Shown here: piece after piece, positions 11,206-23,034 of the stretch | Layout of the letters: each line of letters begins with the position of its first letter | Position numbering within the stretch: the first letter of the stretch is position 1 | Assembly: GCA_029990175.1 (NCBI GenBank) | Contig: JARKIP010000065.1 | Location: 1,403,001-1,467,000 of the forward strand | Direction of reading: 5' to 3' | Length of the DNA stretch: 64,000 nt | Origin: Petunia secreta | Lineage: Eukaryota; Streptophyta; Magnoliopsida; Solanales; Solanaceae | Translations under genes and position numbers: made by a program | The notes under the pieces: generated by a model | Database searches by the model: none | The model's input: only the letters and a program-made list of their open reading frames with translations | Told to the model about the DNA's origin: nothing

Positions 11206-11321
11206 GGAGGGGTATAAGTGATCTAAATACTAACGATAAGGATAAATTTGAGACCATTTTTAAACCGAGGGTAAACTTGCCCCATTTTCAATAGTTCAAG
11301 GGTATATTTGACCCTTTTCCG
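11206..11321 (-). repeat. Right terminal inverted repeat of the MULE-type element
   Basis: It pairs with 7933-8058. It ends GACCCTTTTCCG, and the next nine bases resemble the nine bases left of the other TIR. Confidence 0.85.
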
Positions 11322-11330
11322 AATAAGGAA

Positions 11331-12150
11331 TTGTAACATTCTTTTCTTAACAGATAAAAAAGTATATGTGCCACGTAACTTGAAACAGTAAATGAGAATT
11401 TTTTTTCTCTTTTTATACTGCAATTTAAAACCTCTTCCTCAAAATTTCCACTATGAATTATCTGTGCAATCTATAGATCTTTTATCCTAAAAATGTAAAT
11501 TTTATTTTCAAAAGCATGATGAATTCATATCAAATTTCAAATGCCTTTAACCTTCTTACTCTAAAATCTGTCATTTTTTATTTTGAGGAAGTATATAATA
11601 AACTAGGTAATAGCGTGAATTAGAATGAATAAAAGCGGGGAGTCTATGTCTAAATGATTGATCAATAAAAAAATACACTATCCTGATCCTAATGAAAACA
11701 ATTAAAAACTGTTGCTTAAAGTGACCACATTGTAAAAATCATTATATAAATAGAGGTCACGATGGTTTAAAAAACTGCACTACAAGTTCTCTTTTTGTTT
11801 GTGCAGGAAAAACAAATGCAGAACAGTCTTGACCATGATTAAAATAACGAATATTTTAAATCAAAATCCTTGAGGTTTCAATAATTCCTTCTGATTCCAA
11901 ATTTCTGTACTTACAATTCCTTCTCCTTCATCTATTTTTTTTTTATCAACACTGAAATCCTGGCGGCAGAAAATGCTTTTCCAATTCTCGTAATGGAAAT
12001 CAAGTATCCTTAGATCATTTCAAGATAACTATCAATAAAAAAAAAACGAATACAAGAAGAAAAAGCTGTGAAGAAAGCAAGATATATGGATCTTTGTCTT
12101 CATGGATATACACTAAATATGTTCCACTTTATCGATTTTCTAGATATCAA
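11331..12150. other. Intergenic DNA between the MULE-type element and the LINE
   Basis: AT-rich sequence with no recognisable coding content on either strand. It forms the left flank of the LINE insertion site. Confidence 0.55.
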
Positions 12151-12164
12151 ATACTAATACTTGT
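12151..12164. repeat. Left target-site duplication of the LINE
   Basis: ATACTAATACTTGT; it pairs with 36509-36522 (13 of 14 identical). Confidence 0.8.
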
Positions 12165-12399
12165 TATTCATATATTTTCTCTCCCTTCTCTCTAGTCTCT
12201 CTATCTAAATGATATATATAGAGCTTTTTGGAGTCCATCCACCAAATCCGGCTCCAACCTCTCTGACCCACCTAATTTTCTTAATCAGACTAATTAGAAC
12301 TCAACAACAAAACCAACACCACCTACTCAGCCCTACCTGCCACATGCTAACATTACTACAATCACTACAACCACGGTAGAATCCAGCCAATTTTAACCC

Positions 12400-14406
12400 A
12401 TTGCTAGTGCAGATGCGACCAAATCAAACCAAGAAATTCTCAATACCAAAACAGCACCTCCTCATACAAACTTTCCACTACCTCAACCCAAAATTTCTTC
12501 AAAATTTGATTGGCCTGTTCATAGACCTGATAAGAATGAAGGAATTAAAGATTAAAAAAAAAATAGTATTAGAGACGGCCAATACAACAATTAATCAGCA
12601 CCAATACCAACTTCAAAACAAAGAATTTGTGGCAGGAAATAGAACCTCTCCTGGAAGTAATAGAGGGAATGTTCAAAATACATCAAACCATCATTTGCAG
12701 TTGTTGTGCAAGACAAGCTATTATCGCTGACTCAACGCTCATCTTCTGTGGACATTAAACATGGTGCACACCTAGGTAAATCATCGATTTATTTTAATTC
12801 TCAAGACGACTTTGTTAACTTGGCCAAAGAATGTAGATTGACTTTAATTGGGAAGTTTTATAAAGGAAAACTGAAAATGGAGGAAATAAGAAGAGTTTTT
12901 GTCGGTCAATTCCACTTGAAGGGGATTTATTAAGATTGCTTATTTTGATCCTAAGCATGTCTACATAGATTTCACTAATGAGATAGATTATAACCATATT
13001 TGGTTCAACGACTTTATAAGTATTTGACATTCACGTATGAAGACTATAAAATGGACTCCCAATTTTAAGCTACAAGTTGAAACCTCCATTGTTGTTGTTT
13101 GGATTTTGATTTACCGATTACCTAGGCATTTATTCAAATGAGGAATAATTACCAGGATGAGTCATTTCATTGGGGTTGCTATAGCTCATGATCAAGTAAC
13201 CTTTTCCAAATCTAAAAGAAATGTTCCTAAGATTAAGGTTGAAATAGATCTCTTGAAACCTCGATTGGACCAACTTTAGCTTGGCTTCTCTAGATTAGAC
13301 GACAGTGAAGATGGTGTTTGACTCGACATTGAATATGAAAGAGTTCGTAGCTATTGTCTGTATTGTAATATTCAAGGTCATGTATAGAGTCAATACAAAA
13401 ATAAGGCTAGGGGTGAAGTGCCAAAAGTCAAACGGAGGAACAGTTCAACAAGCCAAAAGAGAGCAAAGATGAGATGCAATTTGTGACTGTGACTAGAAGA
13501 AAGGGTGAAAGGAAAAATGGCTAAACCAAATGATGTTCAAAGTAATGAGATCCCACAAAATAACTCTTTAAAGACCAAGAACATAGCAAAATAATAAAGG
13601 TAATCTGGGCATTGTAATTAAGGATACACCTTTGCCTACCCAGGGCAGTGTTCTCAAAGAGGTGTCCAGGAAGGGTAAAGAGGTCTTGGAGGAGCAATCC
13701 AATGTTGATAGGGAAAATATTACAGACTCAACCAAGAAGAATAAAGGGAGAAATAGGACAGAAAAGAATGTAACTTAGAAGGACGAGAATGAGGTTAATG
13801 AGTAAGCAAAAATAAAGTCATCCAAATAAAGCCAAACAGTAATAATATACCAAGAGATACAAGTGATACCCACTCAAAATCAAATGGTCAAGGACAATAA
13901 GTGATTCAACATGATGTACATCACAGTTCAACCGAAAGGGTAAGGAACAACAAGTACCTAATCATAAAGAAAGTATGAAGACAGTGTTTGAGATTGATCT
14001 AGGAGAAGTCCAAAATAATTATATCAAACTAATAAATGGAACTAACTTAGAAGGCAAACATGTTGATCATGGTGATACTGTCTTGTCTGAAGAGGTCATA
14101 AAATCTACTGAAGATGATGATGAAAGTTCACAAGAATAAGATAATTATGAAGAACAAGAATCTTCTGAGGCTAGTGATGAGTTTGCTAGTGTGGATAGTG
14201 AATAGGATGATAGTGTTGACGATGCGGACAAACTGGTTGAAGCCTTTGGTTCCAAGTCTATGATGGATGAAAATGTCTTTGAACTCATTGGAAAATTTAT
14301 AAATAAAGGTCACCTATCTCCTAGGGGAAGGGGCTACACCAGGGGAGACAAAGTATCAACAAGAGGAATGGGTGGTAGATACTCTTATCAAAAGCTTGTG
14401 AGATAA
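12400..14406 (+). pseudogene. LINE ORF1 relic (DUF4283, CCHC knuckle)
   Basis: ORF1 of plant L1 elements encodes an RNA-binding gag-like protein. At about 12780-13030 the sequence gives the DUF4283 pattern, with ECRLTLIGKFYKGK, EEIRRVF, FHLKG and HVYIDFTNEIDYNHIWFNDF in successive frames. A zinc knuckle remnant at about 13350-13400 reads YCLYCNIQGHV, then a stop, then SQY; the last Cys of CCHC is changed to Tyr. An acidic, Ser-rich tail follows. The last stretch (GRGYTRGDKVSTRGM, QKLVR) ends at TAA 14404-14406. Stops and frameshifts are frequent, so this is a relic. The original start codon cannot be fixed. Confidence 0.8.
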
Positions 14407-14429
14407 TCACATGAGCTAAATTTTTGTGA

Positions 14430-17400
14430 ATAATACTCATTATTAAGTCCTTCTTTTGGAGTATTAGGAGCATCAAGTCTAATGGTGCTCTTGAGAGACT
14501 TAAACAATTAGTCATAAAATATAAAATTCTTTTTATTGCCTTAAGTGAACCTTTCGACAATGTGCATAAACTAGAAAAATACAAAAGAATGTTGGGATAT
14601 CATAATGCCTACTCTAATTTCGCAAGTCAGATTTGGCTCTTTTAGGAGGAGAATATAGATTGTGCAGTAGTAGAGGAAGAAGATCAACAAATTACATGTA
14701 TCATTAAACAAAATAGAAGCTCATTGCTAATTTCCTCTATTTATGCTAAATGTGATGAGCAGTTGAGAGAGAGATTATGAGATAAGCTAAGAAAGATTCA
14801 TGATGACTTTATATTACCTTAATTAGTGGTTGGAGACTTTAATTGTATTATTGATCCCTGCAAGAAAAAAGGTTGTAATCCTTACTGTATGTCCAAAAAT
14901 TAGCCCTGATTCAATGCATTATGGATTGTGAATTGGTGGATGCTGGATACTCCAGGTCATCATTTACATGGTGTAATGGTTGGTTTTCTAAAGAAGAGAG
15001 TTTGGCAGAGATTAGATAGACTTCTTGTAAATCATGAATGGTTAAATCTATTTGATGGAACATGTATTTATTATCTAGTGAGAACAGGATCTAGCCATTC
15101 TCCACTGCTTATGTCAATGAAAATTAGACGGGCTGATCTAATAAAATACTTAAAATTTTAAAATTTTTGGACTGAAGAAGAAGATTTTCTTATTATCGTG
15201 GAGCAGGCTTGGATAGAGGAAGTACAAGGATTTTCTTTAGGGAGATTTCACAAGAAATTGAGGAACACTTGTAAGAAGTTGTTTGATTGGTCTAAGAATT
15301 CCATTGGGAATGTTTTTGACAAGGTAAAAGTACTGGAAGATAAAGTAAGCAGGCTGGAAAAATTGTTCACCATTGACAACTCAGAGATCAAGATATTTAA
15401 TCTTAATCAAACCAATGCTAAGTTAATTAGATCCATTAAAATTGAAGAAGATGTTTGGAAGTAAAAATCTGGGATTAGATGGCTCGTCGAAGGTGAAGTT
15501 AGTTCTAGTTTTATACATTCTGTTTTTAAAGGAAAAAAATGAGACTTAGCCTAAAAAAAATGAAAAAAGAAGATGGAAGTTGGGTAGAAGGTGATAGTAG
15601 CATTGCCCAGGAAGCTGTTCATTTCCAAAATTAGTTCACTTAGGAGATGCAACAGGATAACTTGTCATTGATAAATTGTATTCCAAGAGATGTTGATGAA
15701 GCAGATAATAAAAGATTGACTGATCCGCCAACCTTAGATGAATTGCGGGATATTGTTTTTTTCCATGAGCACCCATAGTGCCCCTGGATCTAATGACATT
15801 TCTGGGAAGTTTTACCAAGCATGTTGGGAGATCATCAAGTATGATTTACTACTAATAATTCTTGACTTTTGCAGGTATTGAACTTCCTAGGAAATTCACT
15901 AATACATGACTTGTTATGATCCCTAAAGTTGAATGCCCACAACAGTTTACCGAGCTTAGACCTATAAGTCTCAGTAAATTTTTCTGCAAGATAATATCAA
16001 AGTTAATGAACCAGAGACTTAGCTCTTTAATGTAGAAGTTGATATCTCCATGTCAAGCTGGTTTTATCAAAGGGAGATCCATAACTAAGAACATCACGTT
16101 GACTCAGGGAATGGTACATAATATAAATTACGATCACCAAAATGGTAATGTTATAATGAAGCTGGAAATAGCTAAGGCCTATGACAAGGTAGATTGGAAT
16201 TTTCTTTGTCAAGTTATGAGACAAATGAGTTTTTCTTAGATGTTGATAGATAGGGTGTGGAGGATGATTGGAAACGTTTGGAATTCAGTCAACATTAATG
16301 GATCCAGGCAGGGATTTTTCCAGTCAAGTAGGGGCATTAAGCAATGAGATCCATTATTTCCTTCTATGTTTGTAATTGGTGCTGAACTTTTGTCAAGGTT
16401 AATGAATATGCTACCTCAAGAAGGTTTTATTCCATTCTCGGTTAGCAGGAGGAGTCCCATTACAGCCCATCTTTGCTATGCAGATGACATCATTCTTTTT
16501 TTATCGGGTTATCATTTATCCTTGAAGCTAATGATGGCAAAGCTAGAGTTTCATGAAAGGGTTTCTGGTTAGAGGGTTAACAAGTTGAAATCTGGATTCT
16601 ATATTCCTAAACGATATCACCAAAATAGAATTAATGATGTAAAAAGCATTACCGACTTTCCACATCATCAATTTCTAATGCAGTACCTTGGGTGTCCAAT
16701 TTAATTTGGTCATAAAAAAGTGGTATACTTCAGTAGCATGGTAGCCAAAGTATCTAAAAGAATGTATGGTCGGCAAGGGAAACTTTTATCTTTTGGTGGT
16801 AAAGCAGTTTTGATGAAATCAGTGCATCAAGCACTTCCTCTCCATTTACTTTCAGTTTTACACCCTCCTAAAATTTTTCTTTCTCAAGTTGATAAAATTA
16901 TTGCTAACTTTTTTCTGGGGGGAGATGGATAATAAGTGTAAACATCATTGAAACTCATGGGGAAACTTTTACTTTCTGACTCATGAAGGTGGAGTTGGGT
17001 TCAAATCCCTACAAGATATTAGCAATATCTTTGCAGCTAAATTATGATGGAATTTTAGGAGTCAAAAACTTTTATTGAGAGAATTCTTGGAGTTTAAATA
17101 CTGCAAAAGACAACAACCAGTTGTTAAGAAATAGTCTTATGAACAATCTCATACTTGGAAAAGCCTTACAGATATCAAATAAGAAGCTGAGAAAGACATC
17201 CAGTGGAGGATTGGAAAAGTAATATCTCCTTATGGTGGGACAATTGGACTAGCCGGGGAGCCTTAGTCAGGTTAACTCATCAGCAATATGCATCTAAAAA
17301 TAATAAAGTTTATCATTTCTTTGAGGGAAAGACCTGGAACTTGGTTAAATAGGGTGGGATCTTTTCTGCTAATATTATTTGCAGTATTCTGGCCATCAAA

Positions 17401-18579
17401 ATTGATGTAAGGGATGATTGTCCAATTTAGAAACTTGATAACACTGGGAAGTTCTCATGTAAATATTCATGGAAAAACTTGAGGAAGCAAAGAAGTATTT
17501 CATTCACAAATAAAATGATTTGACACAAAGCACTATCATTCAAGATATCCTTTTTTTATGTTTAAAGTGTTGCATGCCATAATTCCTACTGATGAGGTGT
17601 TTCAAAAGTTTGGGTTGGTACTACCTTCTAAATATGAGTTCTGTTCTTACCATAAAGAAGAAATCATTATCCACTTATTTTGCAGGAGCAAAATTCCTGA
17701 GCAGGTATGGTCTTACTTTGGTAATTTTATTGGCATTAAATTTTTTAAAGGAGATACTAGGAAAATATGACGAGTTGGTGGTTATCCAAGACTAAGAATG
17801 ATGTTCAAGCAACCTTTTTTGAATGTCTTTCAATAGTTATATGTTAGGAGATATGAAATAATTAATGCACTGCTATATTTGACAACGTTCATATGTTTGC
17901 AAGGGTGATTATTCAACAGGTTTGCACATACATGATTATTCTGATGGCATGCTACTATTCTCAAGCTCGATTTCCACCATCATGGTGTGAAATGTGTTAT
18001 GTAATTGATAGAGTCAAGCAAGTTATCAGTTGTCAAGCGGTAAAATGGAATAAACCTCAAGAAAGATGGGTTAAACTCAACATAGATTGATGCAGTAAAA
18101 GTAACCCTAGAAGATCAGGTGGTGAGGGAATTATCAGGGATAGCTTCGGGAATATGTTAGTAGCCTTTTATGATTTTTATGGTATCCGTAGCAACAATCA
18201 GGTAGAGGCGAAGGCTACACTTCATGGTGTGAAATTATGTGGTAGCAGAAGGTGGCACAATATGATAGTTGAATCCAATTCTTTATTAGTAATCAACATG
18301 ATTAACAACAAAATGGAACCTTCTTGGAAAATTGCACAGATCATAGAGGAAATTAAGGAAGTTACAAAACAATGTAATTTTCAGTTTCAACATACTTTCA
18401 GGGAAGACAATGTGATTGTTGATCATTTAGCTAATTTGGGGGAAAATTCAATTGACTATGCTCCCTTTGAAGAAGCTTGCTCATTACCAGGTTTTGTTAG
18501 ATATGCATTAACAACTGATCAACAAAGTGCGTCTTATTTTAAATTTAGATATAAAAAAAAAGATTCATTTTGTTGTTAA
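14430..18579 (+). pseudogene. LINE ORF2 relic (endonuclease, reverse transcriptase, RNase H)
   Basis: The domains are in order. An apurinic-type endonuclease spans about 14430-15140, with VGDFNCIID near 14830 and RVWQRLDRLLVNHEWL then GSSHSPLL at its end. A linker follows, with KLFDWSKNSIGNVFDKV. The reverse transcriptase spans about 15900-16930: CQAGFIKGRSITKN at 16060, then KAYDKVDWNFL, the catalytic YADD at 16477-16488 and LLSFGGKAVLMKSVHQALP at 16786. A zf-RVT-like segment at 17558-17770 includes FKVLHAIIPTDEVFQKFGL. An RNase H (RVT_3 type) at about 18060-18579 includes NQVEAKATLHGVKLC, VESNSLLVINMI and REDNVIVDHLAN. YADD survives, but many in-frame stops and shifts make it inactive. The final stop is at 18577-18579. 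Confidence 0.92.
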
Positions 18580-18683
18580 TGACGACAATGGCTAGCAATA
18601 CAGGTTGTTTAAAGTTTGTTATTCTGTCTACCGTGATCCTTTGTGAAGGTGATTGTGGTCAGATTTTAACAAAAGAAGCTTCA

Positions 18684-19957
18684 TGATACGAACTTTCGCT
18701 TCGTATTCATGGTTCTACTTGTAATATATATTAGTACTTTAAACTAAATTTCTCTTATTTGGTGTATTTTATGTTGTAGGAATTATATTGATGATACAAG
18801 GCGTTTGTGGAGCAAAATTTATAAATATCAAGGGTTTTAAAGTCTGAGTTGAAGCCTGAGGGTCATGTGAACGAATGACGGATGAAAAATGAATGAACCA
18901 AACGAAAGACTAGGTTGTACCTGTGCAACACGCCATACACGCCGCACACCCTTGTTTATCATGCAGCTTTTTATGTTTTGGCATAAAAGTGATCAAACAA
19001 GAGTTTCACGATTTGCAACACGACGTGCAGCCCCGAAAAATGCATAGTCTGGTAGTTTTATCCTAAATGAAGTCCTACATTATAAATACACCTTGGAACC
19101 CAATTGGACGGGACTTTTGGCCTATTCCACATCCATATAAGGTAAGGAAGAGAGAAAATCAAGATTCGGTACTCTACTTCATCCATCTATCCATCTTATT
19201 GTGGTTTTGTATGCTTATAGTTATTTCTTGTCTTAGAGCACGACTATGAGTGACTGAATCACGCATTCTATGGTTGATTGAACCACTCCACATACTTGCG
19301 TGATGATAATTATTGTGTTATGAATAAACCTTGTTAATTCTTCCTATATATGTTGTTTACAAATTTAATGCTGATTAATTGGTGGGATCGCTAATTAATT
19401 GTCCCCTTTATTCTTGTGATTACTAGGAATAGATTCATGAGTTAGGGTTAAACACATAACAGTATTTCAACCTAAAATAAAGGCATTGCTTAGGTTGTCA
19501 AAATGGTGAATGATGACTATTGATCCTTAATGTGAACCATAAGTGTAGTTCTCCCTATCTTTATTAGTTAATTAGAATAGTTGATTAGTGAAGTTACGAT
19601 TACTTAAAAGAAGTAGGTAGTTGTAAACTTGGAGCACTTGTTCAATAGAAAGACTCGAGGGGAATTAATAACACAATACTTTAGCACAAGTTAGGAGTTG
19701 GGGAATCAATCCTACGTTTCACATCTCTTGAATCAAGTCTATCTTTAATACCTTATTATTTAGTTTCTTGTTAAGTAGTTGATAGAACCAAACCACATTA
19801 AAGATATACTCTTGAAGTTGATTGGATAGATACTTTAGTTAGATTAACTGGTAGGAGTTGTGTTCTCTATGGAATTCGACCTCGGGACTTTAAGTACTGA
19901 TCTATATTTGCCGCGTCAGCTTAGTCCCTTTTATAGGGCGTAGTTGGGCGTGATCTA
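18684..19957 (+). repeat. 5' LTR of the Athila/Tat-type element
   Basis: It starts TGATACGAAC and ends GGGCGTGATCTA, aligning along its length with the right LTR (starts TGACACGAGG, ends GGGTGTCATCTA). Length is 1274 bp. Many differences between the LTRs indicate an old insertion. Confidence 0.85.
19081..19088 (+). promoter_or_regulatory. LTR TATA box
   Basis: TATAAATA followed by CACCTTGG. The same word occurs at the matching place of the 3' LTR (31114-31121). This is the likely core promoter of the retroelement; no transcription evidence is visible. Confidence 0.6.
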
Positions 19958-19958
19958 A

Positions 19959-19980
19959 TTTTGACGTTGTTGTCGGGGAA
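19959..19980 (+). other. Primer binding site, tRNA-Asp type, decayed
   Basis: TTGACGTTGTTGTCGGGGA lies 2-3 bases after the LTR end. The usual Athila/Tat site, complementary to the tRNA-Asp 3' end, is TGGCGCCGTTGCCGGGGA. All differences are C-to-T or G-to-A transitions. Confidence 0.75.
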
Positions 19981-20101
19981 CACAGTGTTATTTTAGTTGT
20001 TAAGATAGCTAGATTTGTTATTCTATTAACTTCACTATTGTCATCTTGATTTCTTTTCTTTGGTGTTTATAATTGAAAGTTAAGATACCGAAGAATTCAA
20101 G

Positions 20102-22080
20102 ATGGCTCAAGATATGACTCTTAATGATTTCGCACAACCTATGACTGGAAATCTTACGTCTGCTATACAGCTTCCAACATTTAAGGCAGAAAAATTTTAC
20201 ATCAATGAGACGATGGTGGCTTTTCTTGCTAATGCGGGTTAATTTGCAGGTAGAACTACTGACGATCCTCATAAGCATTTGAAAAAGTTCATGAGGGTGT
20301 GTGAAACTCAAAAGCAGGATCGAGTGCCAGCAGAGGTTGTGAAATTGATGTTGTTTCCGTTCTCGATAATAGAAGATGCTTGCAATTGGTTGGACTTGTT
20401 ATCAGTCAATTACTATTTGGGATGCTTTGGTGATAAAGTTCATGAAGAAGTTCTTCCCACCTAACAAGACTTCTAAGCTAGTGGATGTGATACTCATGTT
20501 CAGGCAAAACCCACTCGAGACTTTGCCAGAAGCTTGGGAGAGGTTCAAAGGTTACTTGAGAAGGTGTCCCCATTATGGAATTCCTGATCAGATGCTGGAA
20601 CAAAGAATTTATATGGGCATGAGTGATCAAATCAAGGAAAATTTGGATGCAGTTGCTGGAGGAGCATTCTTGAGCAAGATATTTGAGGAAGAAAAAATAC
20701 TACTAGACATTATGGCTCAAAACTCAGGCTGTCCTAGAAGAGATGAATCTACTGGCTCAGGTACGAGGGCATTAGCTGCTGGTATTTCTTCTAGGATGGA
20801 AGAACAGATGTTAAAGCTACAAACTATGCTTAATGTAGTGGTAAAACAATTCAATGAGAACATGCTAAAACCTGTTAACCAAGTAGATAGAAGGGCTCAA
20901 ACCCAAGTTTCTGAACCTGGTGATTTTTCTGATGCTGATTTTTTGGTCATACTGAAGATCTGTACTTCCTGTATTATGGGCAACGCCAGCAATACAATCA
21001 GTAGGGTCAATTTAGGCAGTGCAACAAGCAACTTTACCCCGGTAGCAGGCGAATGATATAGTCGAGATCAAGACTATGACGCAAGCTATGATGGGATTTA
21101 AGAAGCAGCTGCAAGACCAAGTGGCAGCGCATGGCACTGCAATAAAGGGTATAGAGACGAGGTGGGGACAACTGTCCCTAGCTTTACATAATAGACCCCC
21201 AAGGTGCTTTGTCGGGTGACACTGTGGTGAATCTTAAGGATCCAAATTCTTATCAATTGATGGCAGTCACTTTGAGAAATGGTTGAGACTTGGACAAGGT
21301 GCAAGAATTAGCGAAAGAGAAAGAGACCACTTTAAAACCTGTTCCTTGTACTGAGAAGAAAATTGCCAAAGAACCTACTAAAGACACTGAGAAGGTGGTT
21401 GAATAAGCTAAAGTGTCAAAGGAGCAGAACTTCAAGGAAAAAATACCACCATCTCATTTTCCTAGAAGGTTGGCAAAGCAATAAAAAGATTTAATGTGTA
21501 ATAAGCTTTTTGATTTGTTGAAATAATTGAAGCTTGCTATGCCTTTCATGGAGGTTATGCGAGAGGTACCTGGATATGCTAAATTGTTAAAAGATCTTCT
21601 GTCTAAGAAGGTTGACTTTAATGAGGTAGAGATGGTCGAGCTGAATAAGGTGCGCAGTATTGTAATCACAAAGCTTGTAGCTAAAAAGAAGCAAGATCCT
21701 GGTAGTTTTACAGTCTCGTGCTTTATTGGTGATCTCACAATTGTTAAGGCCTTATGTGATTCTGGTGCAAGCATTAATTTGATGCCGCTAGAAGTGTACA
21801 ACAAGCTAGGTCTGACTAGTATGAGAGAGACTTCAATGTGAATCCAGCTGGCAGATATGAGGCAAAGGTACCCTATTGGAATAGTTGAGGATGTACTTGT
21901 GCATATGGGTAGTTTCATGTTTCCAGTAGATTTTATGGTTCTTGATTGTCCCGTTGATAAATATTTTCCAATTATATTAGGCTGTCCATTCCTGGCTACT
22001 GGTAGAGCAGTGATTGTTGTTGACAAGGGAAAGATGACCTTGAAGATGTATGATGAAGAAATAGCTATTGTCATTGGCAA
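20102..22080 (+). pseudogene. Athila/Tat gag and aspartic protease relic
   Basis: It begins MAQDMTLNDFAQPMTGNLTS at 20102. The gag core includes DDPHKHLKKFMRVCETQKQD, then AWERFKGYLRRCPHYGIPDQ and IKENLDAVAGGAFLSK, in the retrotransposon gag pattern. A TAA stop interrupts at 20240 and a frameshift falls near 20390. Further shifts separate gag from protease. The protease part (21527-22080) holds the active-site triad DSG at 21758-21766, in CDSGASINLMPLEVYNKLGL. It also has VDFMVLDCPVDKYFPIILGC and PFLATGRAV. One TGA at 21839-21841 interrupts it. It ends at the CACTA insertion (22081). No reverse transcriptase follows on the other side. Confidence 0.88.
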
Positions 22081-22094
22081 CACTACAAGAAATC

Positions 22095-22450
22095 TGCCTT
22101 ATAGTGGCGACTTTACCGAAAGTCGCCACTAAAAACTTTTTGTGGCGGCTTAAAGGTTGCTACACTTCAAGCCGTAACTGAATGTTTTTAGTGGCGTCTA
22201 CCACTGGTTGCCACTGAAAGTTGTCATTTGTAGCGATATTAATTGCTACTAAAAGTAAATGTTGATGCAACAAAAGATGTTTAAGTTTTTGGTTGTTGCC
22301 ACTATACAATAACTTTTAGTGGCACTTAAATTGCCAAAAAAAATACACTATCAGTGGCAACTTCTCTTTGCCACACTAGTTTGATCTTTTTTTGGCAAAC
22401 TTGGTTGCAACAAATAATTATTATTTTGTGACAAGGTCAGTCACCACTAA
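22095..22450. repeat. Left subterminal repeats of the second CACTA element
   Basis: Multiple copies of TAGTGGCGAC, GTCGCCACTA, TTGCCACTA and related words in both orientations, spaced about 20-60 bp. The match at the right end (28480-28725) marks the CACTA subterminal zone. Confidence 0.8.
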
Positions 22451-22760
22451 AATAGGTTTTCTCAAACTACTATATAATTACAATAATCCAAAATGGCAGC
22501 CCTTTTTCATAAATTGATATGTGATAGATTTCTATCAATTGTGCACAATATTAAAAGTATACATTTCAACAGAATGCCGAAAACACAAATAAAGACAGTA
22601 ATTTAACTACTTTCATTACCAAAAGGATTACTTATAATATACTACATAAAATTTCCCTGTTTATTGTCGTTGTATCCATATACACGACCAAGAAACAAAA
22701 TACTATGTGCCTTCAAAAAATTTAGTGACTTGTACACATATGTATATATTAAAAAAAGTA

Positions 22761-23034
22761 CTCTTTCTGTCCCAATTTATGTGTCATATTTTCCTTTTTG
22801 GTCTGTCCCAAAAAGAATGTCACATTTCCTTATTTGTCAGCTATTTAATGTACTATCTCTATTTTACCCCTATTGGGCCCTACTTCTTTTATTAGCCACA
22901 AACAATTTTTTGATTACTACAATCTTCTCTCTCTTACTTTTTCAAGGGTAAATTTGCACATTTACAAAGTCAACTTCTATTTCGTAAACTCCGTGTCAAG
23001 TCAAACAACGCCACATAAATTGGGACAGAGGGAG
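22761..23034. mobile_element. Stowaway-like MITE (274 bp)
   Basis: The left end is CTCTTTCTGTCCCAATTTAT. The right end reads inwards CTCCCTCTGTCCCAATTTAT, so terminal inverted repeats of over 20 bp match with few changes. It is flanked by TA (22759-22760) and TA (23035-23036). The CTCCCTC(C/T)GTCCC end and the TA duplication are typical of Stowaway (Tc1/mariner-derived) MITEs. It lies inside the CACTA element and so inserted later. Confidence 0.9.

Larger units (their letters stand above)
7933..11321. mobile_element. Mutator-like (MULE-type) non-autonomous element, interrupted by a CACTA element
   Basis: Long terminal inverted repeats at 7933-8058 and 11206-11321 match over more than 100 bp. 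Both ends read CGAAAAAGGGTC or CGGAAAAGGGTC inwards. The flanking 9-bp direct repeats are AATAAAGTA (7924-7932) and AATAAGGAA (11322-11330), matching at 7 of 9 positions. Nine-bp duplications with long TIRs are typical of Mutator-like elements. Without the nested 2.3-kb CACTA element the unit is about 1.1 kb and has no transposase. The superfamily call rests on TIR length and TSD length only. Confidence 0.7.

Noticed and set aside
21454..22083. 209-residue minus-strand frame
   Set aside because: It is the antisense of the retroelement protease region, which is clearly recognisable on the plus strand.
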